Notes: generated from the sequence alone by a model not told the origin. Positions 16,341 through 26,246 are shown, numbered from the stretch's first letter. The stretch is 64,000 bases of DNA from Nitrosopumilales archaeon (GCA_900299125.1 OMIR01000068.1:1-64000), one strand, 5' to 3'. Made by a program: numbers and translations.

Positions 16341-16793
16341 CTAGAGCAACCCTTTCTGTGAGAGCAGGTCAAGTGTAGGAAGTAAGGCTTCAAGTATTTT
16401 CTTTTTATCAAGTGATGCAGGAATCAAAAACTTTACTGGAAAGCTTAGGCTGAGCATGTCATTATCTGTATGAGACATCTGAATAGAATGTTGCATGTGT
16501 TGTTCTAATAGAAATTCCTTCCAGACATCCACTCTTGCGGAGACATCGCAGACCTTACTGGACAATTGCAAGACGTCCATCTCTTGATTATTATCAAAAA
16601 TCCCAAATTTTATCATCGGAATTGTCAGGAAGCCACCAGGAATTGAGTCGTGGTTTTTATGCATTAATTGAACAATTTCATCATACTTGTCTTCTGGAAG
16701 AATTTGCCCATAGTCAGGCCAAAAATATCCCGCAATTTTACGATCCTTGTCAAAGATTCTAAAAAAATCAGAATCAAGTTCTGTACTCCACAA
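16341..16793 (-). CDS. Hypothetical soluble protein, 150 residues
   Basis: No recognised family. The protein has no signal or membrane segment, contains a single cysteine and has a mixed alpha/beta pattern with several aromatic residues at the N-terminus (AGYFWPDYGQILPEDKYDE). The start is TTG. It converges on the preceding gene with a two-base gap and diverges from the next, suggesting its own promoter in the 54 bases upstream. Confidence 0.7.
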   Translation of the reverse strand: MWSTELDSDFFRIFDKDRKIAGYFWPDYGQILPEDKYDEIVQLMHKNHDSIPGGFLTIPMIKFGIFDNNQEMDVLQLSSKVCDVSARVDVWKEFLLEQHMQHSIQMSHTDNDMLSLSFPVKFLIPASLDKKKILEALLPTLDLLSQKGLL

Positions 16794-16847
16794 GTTATGC
16801 TGAGTCTGCGCTCAATCTTAATAAATCATCAAACTTGAAGCTACAGA

Positions 16848-17123
16848 GTGACTCTAACAAAATACACCGTGGATTATCTGAACAGCCAGATTGATTATTA
16901 CATAAGCGAAGCACAGTCATTTAAACAAATCATCCAGAATTTTTCCCCTGAAATTGGTGCAATTGAAGATGCAACGTTTGGAATAATTGTTGGTTGCGTG
17001 TATTCTGCATTTCTGAGAGCTTATGAAAATGAAAAAAAGCAAGTAGATTTAGAAGACATGCATGATTTTAACAAGATAATCAAGGACAAAGCGCCAATAA
17101 TCAAGCGAGCAATTCTTGGATAA
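16848..17123 (+). CDS. Hypothetical protein, 91 residues
   Basis: A small soluble protein with mainly helical character and no recognised domain. It starts with GTG. It is followed after 40 bases by another small same-strand gene and is divergent from the 150-residue hypothetical. The composition is protein-like (balanced Lys/Glu/Asp, hydrophobic core GIIVGCVYSAFLRAY). Confidence 0.7.
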   Translation: MTLTKYTVDYLNSQIDYYISEAQSFKQIIQNFSPEIGAIEDATFGIIVGCVYSAFLRAYENEKKQVDLEDMHDFNKIIKDKAPIIKRAILG

Positions 17124-17163
17124 TCCAGAATGGATTAAATCTCAATAAGAATAGTCATAAACA

Positions 17164-17481
17164 TTGGAAGACGTAACAAAATATCGAATTCAGCAAATAA
17201 TTGACAACGGAGTAGTTATTCAGATTTCTCTGGCAGAAGATGTGCAAACAGAACCAATATCTCAAAAACAGATGATACTAGATTCGGTTGCAAAAAAGCT
17301 GGATCCTGAGCTAAGAGAACAAGTTCAACCATTACTAGAAGCAATTTTGGGTGCACAGCCGACAGTTAAGATCAAGACATATGATCAAACTACCATATCA
17401 ATTACAATGCCTAAGATACGATATGAGAGACTAGGTAAGCCTCAAGTTGGCGAAATCCTCGATATAACGCTAAGAAAGTAG
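17164..17481 (+). CDS. Hypothetical protein, 105 residues
   Basis: A soluble protein with alternating strand and helix patterns and a helix-rich centre ([19 protein letters not shown]). No family recognised. It starts with TTG and its 3' end overlaps the convergent DUF255 gene by twelve bases. No signal peptide or metal-binding motif is visible. Confidence 0.7.
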   Translation: MEDVTKYRIQQIIDNGVVIQISLAEDVQTEPISQKQMILDSVAKKLDPELREQVQPLLEAILGAQPTVKIKTYDQTTISITMPKIRYERLGKPQVGEILDITLRK

Positions 17482-19500
17482 TTTTTCTATTTCAGAGATA
17501 TTCCTTAGTGGTAAGGAACAGCTAAAATTTTTGCAAACATATACTGTGGTCTCATTCTCAAATGTTTTTCCTGTAAAAAATGAGTATGTTACTAGTTGCT
17601 TTAGTTGGTTTGGATTTTCAATCATGACGATAATAGATTCAGGCAGGAATTTTTTCATCATCTCATCAACTAGTATTTTGTTTTGTTTATTGAGTAATGT
17701 TATTTCGATAGGGTTTTGCAAGTACAGATAAATCGTATTGAGAAGATAACCGAATCCAAATGGGTTTTCAGCTGCCATAATTGCAAACGCTTCCATAGTT
17801 TTTCTAGATATCTCTAGAAATTTTTTGTTTTGTGTCAGATGATAAAGTTTGAGAAGAGAATTTGCAGCAACAGAATTGCCTGAAGGCATGGATAGATCAT
17901 AGTTATTTTTGGGTCGAATGATCAGCGACTCATGATTATCAGCGGTAAAATAGAAACTTGAATTTTTCTCGTCCCAAAAATGCTCTACTAGGTAATTTGC
18001 CAATCTTTCAGCTAATTTGAGATATTTTACATCTGGTTTAATTTCAAATATGTCCACTAAAGCATTGATAAAATATGCATAATCTTCAAGGTATGCTGAA
18101 ATTTTCGCTTTACCGTTTTTGTATGTTCTAAATAAAGAATCTTCAACTAGAATATATTTTTCTATAAATTCTACACAATTTTCTGCCGCATTCAAGTAAG
18201 TTGGATTTTCTGTGACTCTGAAGCCTTTTACAAATGCAGATATCATTAACGCATTCCACGAAGTGATTATTTTATCATCCAGTCCTGGGCGAATACGTCC
18301 AGACCGAAATTCTAGGAGTTTTTTTGAGGATTCTTTGAGTATACAACGTGCAGTATCTTCGGTCATTCCTAAATGAAATGCGAGTGTGGTAATAGACATA
18401 GAATTGTTGAGTATGTTATGCCCTTCAAAATTACCGCCATCAGTCACATCATAATAAAGACAGAATACGTCGGAGTCTTTTCCTAAAATCGTTCCGATTT
18501 CTTTTTTACTCCAAACATAGAATTTTCCTTCCTCATCTTCGGAATCAGCATCAAGAGCGGAATAAAATCCTCCTTCAGGTGAAGTCATTTCTCGCAGAAC
18601 AAATCCAAGTGTTTTATCTATAATATCAAGATAGAATTGATTTTTGCTTAGCTGGTAGGCTTCTGCATATACAATTGGTAGTAACGCATTATCATATAGC
18701 ATCTTTTCGAAATGAGGAACAAGCCATTTAGTATCGGTAGAATACCTGTGAAAACCGCCACCAATCTGATCAAATATTCCTCCTCGACCCATTTTGTTGA
18801 GTGTCTTGAATACAAATTCGGAGAATTTTGAAATTTTGGAAATTTTACCGTATCGAAGTAAGAAAGAGAGGTTTGCAGCATTTGGAAATTTTGGTGCTTG
18901 TCCAAATCCTCCATACGTATTATCAGCAATTTGAAAAAGATTCATAGCAGCCTCATCAAGAATGGTTTTTTCCAGTTTAGCAGGAGTGGTAATTGTTTCC
19001 GCTCCACGAAGATTTTGCATAAAATTATCTGATGCTTTTCTAACATCATCGGGTTTTTCTTTCCATGCCTGAGCAAGCTGGAGAAGTATACTTCCAAACC
19101 CAGGACGTCCGTAATTATTTAAGACTGGAAAATATGTTCCGACATAGAATGGTTTTTGATTAGGTGTAAGAAAAACACTCAAAGGCCAGCCTCCTTGCCC
19201 AGTAACCATTTGACAAACCTTCTGGTAAATATCGTCCAGATCAGGTCTTTCCTCCCTATCTACTTTAATTGAAATAAAATTCTCATTCATGATTTTTGCA
19301 ATCTCTTCGTTTTCAAATGATTCATGCTCCATAACATGACACCAATGACAAGAGCTATATCCAATGGAGAGAAAAATCGGCTTATCCTCACTAATGGCTT
19401 TGTTTAATGCTTCCTTGGTCCACGGATACCAATTTACAGGGTTATGGGCATGTTGCAAAAGATATGGGCTAGTTTCATCAATTAACGCGTTTTTGAACAC
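17470..19500 (-). CDS. YyaL/SSP411-type protein (DUF255, thioredoxin-like plus alpha/alpha barrel)
   Basis: A 676-residue protein of the widespread YyaL (spermatogenesis-associated protein 20) family. The N-terminal third is a thioredoxin-like domain opening with [19 protein letters not shown] and containing the CHWC motif (around residue 50) and DREERPD; the remainder forms an (alpha/alpha) barrel like glycoside hydrolase and epimerase families, with [10 protein letters not shown] and [14 protein letters not shown]. Biochemical function in archaea is not established. The start is GTG; an ATG two bases earlier is out of frame. It stands alone on the minus strand. Confidence 0.92.
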   Translation of the reverse strand: MFKNALIDETSPYLLQHAHNPVNWYPWTKEALNKAISEDKPIFLSIGYSSCHWCHVMEHESFENEEIAKIMNENFISIKVDREERPDLDDIYQKVCQMVTGQGGWPLSVFLTPNQKPFYVGTYFPVLNNYGRPGFGSILLQLAQAWKEKPDDVRKASDNFMQNLRGAETITTPAKLEKTILDEAAMNLFQIADNTYGGFGQAPKFPNAANLSFLLRYGKISKISKFSEFVFKTLNKMGRGGIFDQIGGGFHRYSTDTKWLVPHFEKMLYDNALLPIVYAEAYQLSKNQFYLDIIDKTLGFVLREMTSPEGGFYSALDADSEDEEGKFYVWSKKEIGTILGKDSDVFCLYYDVTDGGNFEGHNILNNSMSITTLAFHLGMTEDTARCILKESSKKLLEFRSGRIRPGLDDKIITSWNALMISAFVKGFRVTENPTYLNAAENCVEFIEKYILVEDSLFRTYKNGKAKISAYLEDYAYFINALVDIFEIKPDVKYLKLAERLANYLVEHFWDEKNSSFYFTADNHESLIIRPKNNYDLSMPSGNSVAANSLLKLYHLTQNKKFLEISRKTMEAFAIMAAENPFGFGYLLNTIYLYLQNPIEITLLNKQNKILVDEMMKKFLPESIIVMIENPNQLKQLVTYSFFTGKTFENETTVYVCKNFSCSLPLRNISEIEKLLS

Positions 19501-19586
19501 ATTGAGAATTTTTTTTCTGAATATTTAATTGGATGTTTAAAATTATTTTGTTGATTTTCGTATATAGTATGATTTCTACATTTAGA

Positions 19587-19817
19587 TTATCGAAACCAAG
19601 TATTTTCTTCCAAATCATATATTCTGGAATGTATTTGTGCTAAAAGCTTCATCTTTGATTTATTTGCCTTTTTGTCATGAGAATAGTCCCTTTTTTCAAC
19701 CAATACTACCAATTCTTTAAGATCTTTTAAGGATAATGTCTTTAGTCCTTTCTTGGATACGATTTCCAGCAATTCAATTCGTCTTTGATCATCAGATGAA
19801 AAATTATCCACGTACAT
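19587..19817 (-). CDS. Hypothetical charged protein, 76 residues
   Basis: A small, highly charged helical protein (LSLKDLKELVVLVEKRDYSHDKKANKSKMKLLAQIHSRIYDLEENTWFR) with no recognised family. ATG start; it lies upstream of the DUF255 gene on the same strand with an 86-base gap, which contains AT-rich promoter-like sequence, so it may be separately transcribed. Confidence 0.65.
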   Translation of the reverse strand: MYVDNFSSDDQRRIELLEIVSKKGLKTLSLKDLKELVVLVEKRDYSHDKKANKSKMKLLAQIHSRIYDLEENTWFR

Positions 19818-19882
19818 TCATGAATATTCCGAGTTTAATTTTTATCTAAAACAAGAAATAGTGCGGTATTTTGTCCAAATTA

Positions 19883-20905
19883 ATGCGAGCTATGGTTTTA
19901 GAAAAATTAGGACCTATTGAGAGTAAGCCGCTACAATTACAATATATTGATACTCATAGAATTAAAAAAAATAATGATTTACTAATCAAAATTGAGGCTT
20001 GTGGAGTTTGCAGATCACAATTACATGGAATCGAGGGAGATTGGAAAAAATACGGAATCCCGCCTGCATTACCCACCATACCCGGACATGAAATTGTCGG
20101 TACTGTAGCAGAGATTGGTCCAAATGTAAAAAATTACCATGTAGGACAGAGAGTAGGGATTTCTCCACTTCATGGCTCTTGTTTGAATTGCGATTATTGT
20201 AGTATGGGTAGAGAGCATCTATGCGACCATGCAGAGATCACTGGTGAGACTATGTTGGGAGGCTATGCAGAATATATCACAGTAACGGAAGATTTTGTAA
20301 CACCAATTCCAGATTCTATGAAATCCGAATATGCTGCTCCTTTGTTTTGTGCGGGAATAACAGCATACAAGGCAGTAAAAGCTTCAGAGCCTAAAACAAA
20401 CAAGTCAGTAGGAATTTTCGGTGTAGGTGGTGTTGGACACCTTACTGTTGAATTTGCAAAATTACAAGGTATGCGAGTTATTGGCATTGCACGAAACAAG
20501 ACACATTTAGATGTGGCAAAAAGAGTGGGTGCTGATAACGTAATCCAGTATACTGAGAATAGTGATTTTTTATCATCCTTGATAAAGGAGGAAGGACTTC
20601 TTGATTCAGCAATTGTCTTTGCACCATCGGGAAAAATTGTAGATTTAGCTATCAACTCCGTAAAAAAGGGCGGGACTATCGTATTGGGAGTTCTAGCAGA
20701 GATTCCGAATTTTGATATCTTTAGTGAGAAAACTCTCCGCGGAACACTGATTGGGTCTAGAACAGATATGAGAGAAGTAATTAAACTAGCAGAACAAAAC
20801 GACATGAAAATAATCTACAAATCATTCCCATTAGAGAAAGCAAACTCTGTACTAGAGGATCTAAAATATTCCAGGATAGAAGCAAGAGCTGTTCTTACGC
20901 CTTAA
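19883..20905 (+). CDS. Zinc-dependent alcohol dehydrogenase (MDR family)
   Basis: NAD(P)-dependent oxidoreductase of about 340 residues. The catalytic zinc motif CGVCRSQLH, GHE in PGHEIVGTVAEIG, the four structural-zinc cysteines in CLNCDYCSMGREHLC, and the Rossmann turn GVGGVGH are all present, so both zinc sites should be intact. I chose the ATG at 19883 (MRAMVLE) rather than the TTG four codons earlier because family members usually begin MxAxVL. Substrate is unknown. Downstream same-strand small genes begin 24 bases after the stop. Confidence 0.92.
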   Translation: MRAMVLEKLGPIESKPLQLQYIDTHRIKKNNDLLIKIEACGVCRSQLHGIEGDWKKYGIPPALPTIPGHEIVGTVAEIGPNVKNYHVGQRVGISPLHGSCLNCDYCSMGREHLCDHAEITGETMLGGYAEYITVTEDFVTPIPDSMKSEYAAPLFCAGITAYKAVKASEPKTNKSVGIFGVGGVGHLTVEFAKLQGMRVIGIARNKTHLDVAKRVGADNVIQYTENSDFLSSLIKEEGLLDSAIVFAPSGKIVDLAINSVKKGGTIVLGVLAEIPNFDIFSEKTLRGTLIGSRTDMREVIKLAEQNDMKIIYKSFPLEKANSVLEDLKYSRIEARAVLTP

Positions 20906-20929
20906 ATAACCAAACCAAAAATTGTTCTT

Positions 20930-21079
20930 GTGAATTGTAAGCGTTGCCATCATGTAAGACAGATTCATGAAGAATCAAAAAATAATTCATTTCTAAAACT
21001 CGGCAAGTGTGCAATTCCAGAATGTACTTGTAATCAGTTTGTAGAATCTATTGACAAACTAGATGAGGATCTCATGTGA
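20930..21079 (+). CDS. Zinc-ribbon-like microprotein, 49 residues
   Basis: A short frame with GTG start encodes a cysteine-rich protein beginning NCKRCHHVRQ and continuing with GKCAIPECTCNQF, giving CxxC followed by CxxxxCxC plus histidines. The spacing is suitable for one zinc site. It starts 24 bases after the alcohol dehydrogenase stop on the same strand. No family recognised; cysteine pairing and composition support a real gene. Confidence 0.65.
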   Translation: MNCKRCHHVRQIHEESKNNSFLKLGKCAIPECTCNQFVESIDKLDEDLM

Positions 21080-21109
21080 TTCATATTACAAATATGATCT
21101 ATAATACCA

Positions 21110-21343
21110 ATGGGTAATCATCAGTACCCCGAAGAAAATAAGCACGAGTTAGAGTCACTTTTATCAAAGTTAAACGCTATGGAGATCATTGCTCATGATG
21201 AGTTCCAGAAAGGGACCGTCAAAATTTTACGCAGGCTAGTGGAAGGTCAGATTCATACGGTCAATGAATTCGAGCACATCAAAAAAGCACTGGATCTAAT
21301 CACACTAGAATTATTTCAAGTCAAAAATAAGAATTCACTTTAG
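21110..21343 (+). CDS. Hypothetical helical protein, 77 residues
   Basis: A soluble, helix-rich protein without cysteines, membrane segments or recognised domain. It begins with ATG 30 bases after the zinc-ribbon microprotein, so the two may be co-transcribed with the dehydrogenase. Its stop overlaps the end of a convergent 35-residue zinc-ribbon gene. Confidence 0.7.
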   Translation: MGNHQYPEENKHELESLLSKLNAMEIIAHDEFQKGTVKILRRLVEGQIHTVNEFEHIKKALDLITLELFQVKNKNSL

Positions 21344-21442
21344 CAATGTATCAGATAAACCGCATTCTTTGCATTTGATTAGAAAACTAGTATCCAAATC
21401 TTTGATTATTTCCATTGTTTCTCCGCAACATGGACACTTCAT
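21335..21442 (-). CDS. Zinc-ribbon microprotein, 35 residues
   Basis: The minus strand encodes a 35-residue protein starting MKCPCCGETM and later containing IKCKECGLSD, a compact two-knuckle zinc ribbon with Cys pairs separated by about 20 residues. ATG start. It follows the 111-residue hypothetical by 16 bases on the same strand, suggesting one transcript. Small zinc ribbons of this kind are frequent in archaea, often with nucleic acid or ribosome roles; none can be assigned here. Confidence 0.7.
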   Translation of the reverse strand: MKCPCCGETMEIIKDLDTSFLIKCKECGLSDTLLK

Positions 21443-21458
21443 TACAAATTTTAACTAG

Positions 21459-21794
21459 CTAGATGATATTTGTATTATCGGAATTACATTTTGGGTGATA
21501 TTTCTCTATGATTTTATCTAATATTCTCTTTCTATGTCCATATTCAGAATCCCACATTGGATATATTGACAGATGCAAGTTTAGCTCAGATGCGTATGAA
21601 ATCCAGCATTTGAATTTTTCATGCGTTGTGAAAAAATTGACATCTTCGGTTCTGGCAGATTCTCCAGCATAAAGGATCTCAAAAACTTCGTTATTCTTGG
21701 TTAGGATCAGAAAAAGAATTTCCGCCATTGGAGGCCCCCATTCAGCTAGTCGAATTGGTCCTAAAAATTCGTAATTTAGTATTTGTAATGTCAT
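21459..21794 (-). CDS. Hypothetical protein, 111 residues
   Basis: A soluble protein with several conserved-looking aromatic and charged stretches (FLGPIRLAEWGPPMAEILFLIL, LYAGESARTED, SIYPMWDSEYGHRKRILDKIIEKYHP). The pattern strand-strand-GES resembles small GIY-YIG-like or DUF proteins, but this is not secure. ATG start, likely co-transcribed with the 35-residue zinc ribbon downstream. Function unknown. Confidence 0.7.
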   Translation of the reverse strand: MTLQILNYEFLGPIRLAEWGPPMAEILFLILTKNNEVFEILYAGESARTEDVNFFTTHEKFKCWISYASELNLHLSIYPMWDSEYGHRKRILDKIIEKYHPKCNSDNTNII

Positions 21795-21996
21795 CTATAC
21801 CCCGTAGTGGAATCTCGGTTTTGTGCTTTTTGTAAAAGAATTAAGGCGGATGAATCAGGATGAATAAAGCAAGAGGTTCCGATCGCTCAGATGATGTAAA
21901 GGGTCGAACATAATTCCATTAAAAAACTTCAAAAATTTTTGGCACAACCAAAAAAACTAAAAAAGGATAAATCAGCCCAAAAATTAGGAAACAATC

Positions 21997-22254
21997 ATGG
22001 AAAGTAAGGAGAAAAATCCACACAATTATCGAACAGTGGGATATTCTATGATTTTGGTTGCCGCTTCACTAGTAATGATAGCATTATTGTATTTGGCAAT
22101 CGGCGATGATGTGCTCTATTCTGATAGAGTGAGTAAAGAAAAACAATATGAATATCAACAATTCCTTGAAGAAATGAAATTAAAACAAGAACAAACTGAA
22201 AAAACAGAAATCAGTCCCAGTGTTGATGAAAAATCAACTATGATTAATCCTTAG
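21997..22254 (+). CDS. Small single-pass membrane protein, 85 residues
   Basis: One transmembrane segment (about residues 15-36, preceded by KNPHNYRTVGYSM) followed by a charged helical tail rich in Glu and Lys. No family recognised. ATG start; its stop directly abuts the end of the convergent membrane protein gene. Confidence 0.7.
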   Translation: MESKEKNPHNYRTVGYSMILVAASLVMIALLYLAIGDDVLYSDRVSKEKQYEYQQFLEEMKLKQEQTEKTEISPSVDEKSTMINP

Positions 22255-22944
22255 CTAACGATAACCATTAGCAAAGTCTTCCCACATATTCAAATTTGAA
22301 GTGAATTTATTCATTTTGTACAAGGCCCCTCCAATTATGCCAGCATGATAAAATGTGTATAGGTATACTTGGGATGCTGAAGGTTCTGTATGTGACAAAC
22401 TTAGGGAAACCATTGAAAAGAAAATGAATGTGCCAAAAAATGCCGAAACGCTATTAACAATTCCTTGCAAACCAATTATTCTTCGAGTTGCTACTGCCAT
22501 TAATGAAATGCTGCTGATAATTAGAAATGTCAAACCTCGATTATGCAAACTAAATTCAGAAATCCAATCCGTCAAACCTACATCCAAAAGAGATTTTGTT
22601 GGCAGGTGAATCCCTCCATTAAGTGCAAAGCTTACAGAGCTAAAAAGTCCTCCAATAATAAAGAAGAACAGTAGTATTTTGATAATTCCTCTTTTGATAG
22701 GACTGCGTGTTTCTGCCGGATTTACTGCTCTTTCGGTTAATTTCAAACCAAATAGAAATCCTACAAAAATAGTTGGAAAATAGGCCAACTCTATCAAATA
22801 TGGATAACTTAGTGTTAATTCACGTATTTGAACTGCAAATACTAAAAACAGCAGTATTGCCAGTGATGCCGCAGAGGCAAAGATAATTAGATTTACAAAG
22901 GAAAAAGGCTTCTTATCAGACTCTTCCGTACTCCAATTATACAT
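22255..22944 (-). CDS. Multi-pass membrane protein of unknown function, 229 residues
   Basis: Six or so hydrophobic segments separated by short loops, with a short hydrophilic N-terminus; no signal peptide and no recognised transporter or enzyme motif. ATG start. It lies back to back with the 85-residue membrane protein (adjacent stops). Several conserved-looking polar residues inside helices (HNRG, HTEPSASQ, FYHAG) could be functional. Confidence 0.75.
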   Translation of the reverse strand: MYNWSTEESDKKPFSFVNLIIFASAASLAILLFLVFAVQIRELTLSYPYLIELAYFPTIFVGFLFGLKLTERAVNPAETRSPIKRGIIKILLFFFIIGGLFSSVSFALNGGIHLPTKSLLDVGLTDWISEFSLHNRGLTFLIISSISLMAVATRRIIGLQGIVNSVSAFFGTFIFFSMVSLSLSHTEPSASQVYLYTFYHAGIIGGALYKMNKFTSNLNMWEDFANGYR

Positions 22945-23289
22945 TTTTGAGATTCAAGAAAACAAGATTAAAGAAAATGAAGAAAAATCATTTGGTCTTG
23001 TTATCAACTTTAGTATATTAAAAAATCATCACTATGCTCTCAGAAACTAATCTTTCTTTGTGCTTCTAGTGTGGCTAGCATGATTTATTGTTCATCAAGT
23101 TATGGTTTGGCTCTACCAAAATTCTCTGTTATCATTTGACTCGTGTTCTAGCACCTCCCCAGATATTGATTTATGGGAGAATCTTATTCATATGTAGACT
23201 GATTTGATTTACTGACATCTATACAGTAAACAGAGTTTATCGATTTTCAACCTACAAACATTTAACTGATATTTTTTCTATCAATTCTG
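22945..23289. other. Intergenic region, no gene recognised
   Basis: About 345 bases between two divergent membrane-protein genes. Only frames of fewer than 20 codons are found, without protein-like features. AT-rich stretches at both ends are suitable for the two promoters. A degenerate former gene cannot be excluded. Confidence 0.55.
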
Positions 23290-23502
23290 ATGAAAAAAAT
23301 TCTCCTGATTATAGGTAGTATACTGATATGCTTTGGGGTGTTGTTCCAATATCAAGGAAGGGGCGTTATCGGTCCAGAGTCATCTTTTATGTATTATAAC
23401 AAGGATTGGATTTTTTATGGTACTGGAATTTGGATATCTGGAGTAATAATTTGTACATCTTTTGTATTGTTGTATATTCGTTCTAAACTGATTGCAAAAT
23501 GA
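23290..23502 (+). CDS. Small membrane protein with two transmembrane segments, 70 residues
   Basis: Two hydrophobic helices (about residues 3-20 and 41-62) joined by a polar loop with GRGVIGPESSFMYYNKDW. No family recognised. ATG start, stop seven bases from the end of the convergent small membrane protein gene. Confidence 0.65.
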   Translation: MKKILLIIGSILICFGVLFQYQGRGVIGPESSFMYYNKDWIFYGTGIWISGVIICTSFVLLYIRSKLIAK

Positions 23503-23509
23503 CTGTGGA

Positions 23510-23773
23510 TTAATGCCCGCCGCCAGAACATTGTGGTGGGGGATTTGGACAACCACAAATTTTAGTATTACCAAGCTTCCAATTATTAAACGACCAATAT
23601 TGCCCACCCTCATGTTTAACTCTCAATTCTTCACAGGACATTTTTTCAACAGCATCGTGTTCTGCAATTTCTAATGGCCTGATAACTGTCTCTTTATGAA
23701 GTACTACGAATCCAGCTACAGCACTACCTAAAACTAGGAATATTATGGCCACGATGAAGATAGGATCCATCAT
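23510..23773 (-). CDS. Small membrane-anchored protein with Cys/His-rich tail, 87 residues
   Basis: One N-terminal membrane helix (residues 4-25) followed by a soluble part ending in CGCPNPPPQCSGGGH, with four cysteines in all (MSCEEL, ICGC, QC) and terminal His. The tail could bind a metal or form disulfides outside the cell. ATG start (two adjacent ATG codons). No family recognised; its position upstream of the glycosyltransferase on the same strand does not show co-transcription of function. Confidence 0.7.
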   Translation of the reverse strand: MMDPIFIVAIIFLVLGSAVAGFVVLHKETVIRPLEIAEHDAVEKMSCEELRVKHEGGQYWSFNNWKLGNTKICGCPNPPPQCSGGGH

Positions 23774-23815
23774 CGAATTGGCCTTATCTTAGATAGGTAT
23801 TTGAGCTTTCTGAAA

Positions 23816-24985
23816 TTATGACCAAATTTTTTCTTTGAATGTCAGTTTTTTGTTTAGTACGAAATTTGATATGGCACTTGTTGAAACTGCTAGAACTAAT
23901 GCTAGTGGATACTCCATTTTATTATGATCAACTAGCAGGTAAACCATTGCTACTTGAACCAAAGCACCCAGTGAGCTTAATCCCATGAATTTGGCATATT
24001 GAATTGCCGAGTGTTTTGGCTCAAAATTACGATCCTCAAATGTCCATATTTTGTTCAGAATGAAATTGCCCGACATTGATACAACGATGCCAATAACTGT
24101 GGCGTGCAGATACCATAAATCAGAAACCACGTTAATGAATAATGAAGATACCAAATAGTTAATGGCTAGGCCTACTGCTCCAATTGAATAAAATCTACCT
24201 GCCTTTGAGAAAAAGCTCACGGATTTTCGCTTTTCTTCATTATCACCATTTTTGCCATATCTGTATAACTTCCAAACTGCTTTAAGATAATCAAAGACCG
24301 TTTTAGAGTCTAGTTTACTTTTACCTAATTCTCGATTAGTAAAGGTGTATGGAATTTCTAAGACACTAGCATTTTTAGCCTTGACAAGAATTTCAAGTAG
24401 CATTTTATAACCAATAGCATCAAAACTCAAACCCTGAATTACTGGCTTTTTGAATGCAAAAAATCCAGACATTGGATCTTTTGTATTAACACCCAATCCA
24501 CGCTTTGCGATAAAAGTTGCAAGTTTAGATAGGAGTTTTCTTTTTCTTGTCCACCCCAATATTGCACCGCCGTTTACATATCTAGAGGCGACCACAATAT
24601 CACATTTAGGATGTTTTAGTGCATCAATCATTTTTGGGATTAGAGTTGCTGGATGGGATAAATCACTGTCCATGACAACTATGGTGTTGCCAGTAGCGAT
24701 TTGAATTCCTTTCAATATTGCAGAGGAAAGTCCGTCCTTTGTCTTTCGGTTTATGATTTCAATAGTATTATTTGCAAATTTTTTCACGCTTTGCATGTAT
24801 TCTTCTACTAGTTTACCCGTTCCATCGGGCGAATTATCATCTACTACAATCGTTTGTGTTTTGGTGTTCTTTGGTAGATTATCTTGAATTAATTTTAAAA
24901 TTTTTAAGATATTTTGTGATTCATTATAAGTTGGAATGATTATAGAGACCTGAGCGCTAGATTGTGTCTTTGATGTTTCCATCAC
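23816..24985 (-). CDS. Polyprenol-phosphate glycosyltransferase fused to GtrA-like membrane domain
   Basis: A 389-residue protein with a family 2 glycosyltransferase domain (about 10-240) like dolichol-phosphate mannose synthase: SIIIPTYNE, VVDDNSPDGT and the metal-binding MDSDLSHP. The second half (about 250-385) has four membrane helices of the GtrA type (GAVGLAINYLVSSLFINV, WTFEDRN, LNKKLTFKE), which flip or anchor the lipid-linked sugar. It probably loads a sugar onto a lipid carrier for N-glycosylation or surface polysaccharides. ATG start; two adjacent ATG codons exist. Confidence 0.92.
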   Translation of the reverse strand: MMETSKTQSSAQVSIIIPTYNESQNILKILKLIQDNLPKNTKTQTIVVDDNSPDGTGKLVEEYMQSVKKFANNTIEIINRKTKDGLSSAILKGIQIATGNTIVVMDSDLSHPATLIPKMIDALKHPKCDIVVASRYVNGGAILGWTRKRKLLSKLATFIAKRGLGVNTKDPMSGFFAFKKPVIQGLSFDAIGYKMLLEILVKAKNASVLEIPYTFTNRELGKSKLDSKTVFDYLKAVWKLYRYGKNGDNEEKRKSVSFFSKAGRFYSIGAVGLAINYLVSSLFINVVSDLWYLHATVIGIVVSMSGNFILNKIWTFEDRNFEPKHSAIQYAKFMGLSSLGALVQVAMVYLLVDHNKMEYPLALVLAVSTSAISNFVLNKKLTFKEKIWS

Positions 24986-25052
24986 TAATTTCTGCCCAAG
25001 ATGTAGAGTATTAAATGATTATTAAAATCCATTAACGGTTCAGCTAAATTCT

Positions 25053-26246
25053 TTAAAAGCCTGCCTCAAGTGGGCTATCAGGTTTGATGATCTCACGCAT
25101 AACCATGGTGGCAAATGCTCCACGCTGTAGTGTAAAGCTAACAGTATCTGAACTAATCACAAAGTCATCGCATTGAATTGAGGCACTCCTAAATCCCCCC
25201 TCATTTGATAATTCCTGCATTTCCTTGATAAAAAAGTCAGACGGTTTTACTTGTTCTTGATTTAGTATTTTCGAAATATGGTAATCAAATCTTGTCTTTT
25301 TGAAATACGAAAATCCAATCATCGGAATAGCTAGCTTTTGGTCATCAGCCATCGGATATTTTCCAAGTTTTGCATTTTTATCATAGCACACATCACCTTG
25401 TTGCGGCACAAACAGGTTTTCACCATATTGATACGCACTAGATAAAGTCAGATTAAACAGATAAGATTGGTATGCTTCTACGTATAATCTACGAATTCCA
25501 ATTGGAACTGCACGTATTGCTTTTTGAGGATCACCATGCTCCAATATTTCACACATGATTATTTTTTCTAAATCCATTTGAGGTGGGATTATCTTGAGTA
25601 GTTCTGCATAGTTAGAGGGATCATTCATTTCCTGTCTTAGCTTGGTGTTTTCTTGCGAGTCATACTGGGAAGTAAAAGACAGAAGGAGGTTTATCGCATC
25701 TGAGAATCGTTTTTGTATCAGCGCCTTGCCAACAAGATGAGTTACCGGTCTCTTAGAGCCGAATCTCTGATAGCCATAGAAATTAAGAATTTTTTCTTGT
25801 TCTACAAAGTCAACTAAATTAGAACCTGCGCCATTTATTCTTATTATGAAATTATTTCCTATCATATCTTTTGCAGATAGTGGTTTTTTTGTAAAACCGA
25901 TTTTCTCCAGTGTGATTTTATTATCTGAATAGTTACGAGGGGTATTTTCCTGTCTCATCGAACAGACATATTGTGTTGTTACTGCATGTGCATCCTTTAG
26001 TCCAAGCGCCTTTAATCTCATACCAGTTTTTTTAAAAATATTATCCAATGCGTGATTTGTATCAATTCCAGATTTTTTTAGTAGATATACCACATATCCT
26101 TGATCAGACATAGATGCCAGAATCTTTTTGTTTAGAATCTCAGATACTGCAAAGTCCTCCAAACGGGTTCGTATTTTTCCTCCACATCCTGTAAACGTAG
26201 TTGAGTACAGACGTATTCCAATATCAGCGTCAATTTTTGGGATCAC
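25053..26246 (-). CDS. truD: tRNA pseudouridine synthase TruD
   Basis: Forms pseudouridine 13 in tRNAs. The 397-residue protein has the TruD catalytic motif GLKDAHAVTTQY with Asp85 as the nucleophile, the RTRLEDFAVSEI start, NNFIIRING and YGYQRFGSKRPVTH. Archaeal members often also modify position 35 of tRNA-Tyr. The start is GTG, overlapping the TGA stop of the upstream secreted protein gene (four bases), so the two are translationally coupled. Confidence 0.95.
   Translation of the reverse strand: MIPKIDADIGIRLYSTTFTGCGGKIRTRLEDFAVSEILNKKILASMSDQGYVVYLLKKSGIDTNHALDNIFKKTGMRLKALGLKDAHAVTTQYVCSMRQENTPRNYSDNKITLEKIGFTKKPLSAKDMIGNNFIIRINGAGSNLVDFVEQEKILNFYGYQRFGSKRPVTHLVGKALIQKRFSDAINLLLSFTSQYDSQENTKLRQEMNDPSNYAELLKIIPPQMDLEKIIMCEILEHGDPQKAIRAVPIGIRRLYVEAYQSYLFNLTLSSAYQYGENLFVPQQGDVCYDKNAKLGKYPMADDQKLAIPMIGFSYFKKTRFDYHISKILNQEQVKPSDFFIKEMQELSNEGGFRSASIQCDDFVISSDTVSFTLQRGAFATMVMREIIKPDSPLEAGF

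Noticed and set aside
21860-21913. 17-codon frame before the small membrane protein gene
   Set aside because: Too short, no family feature, and it overlaps another minimal frame; could be chance.
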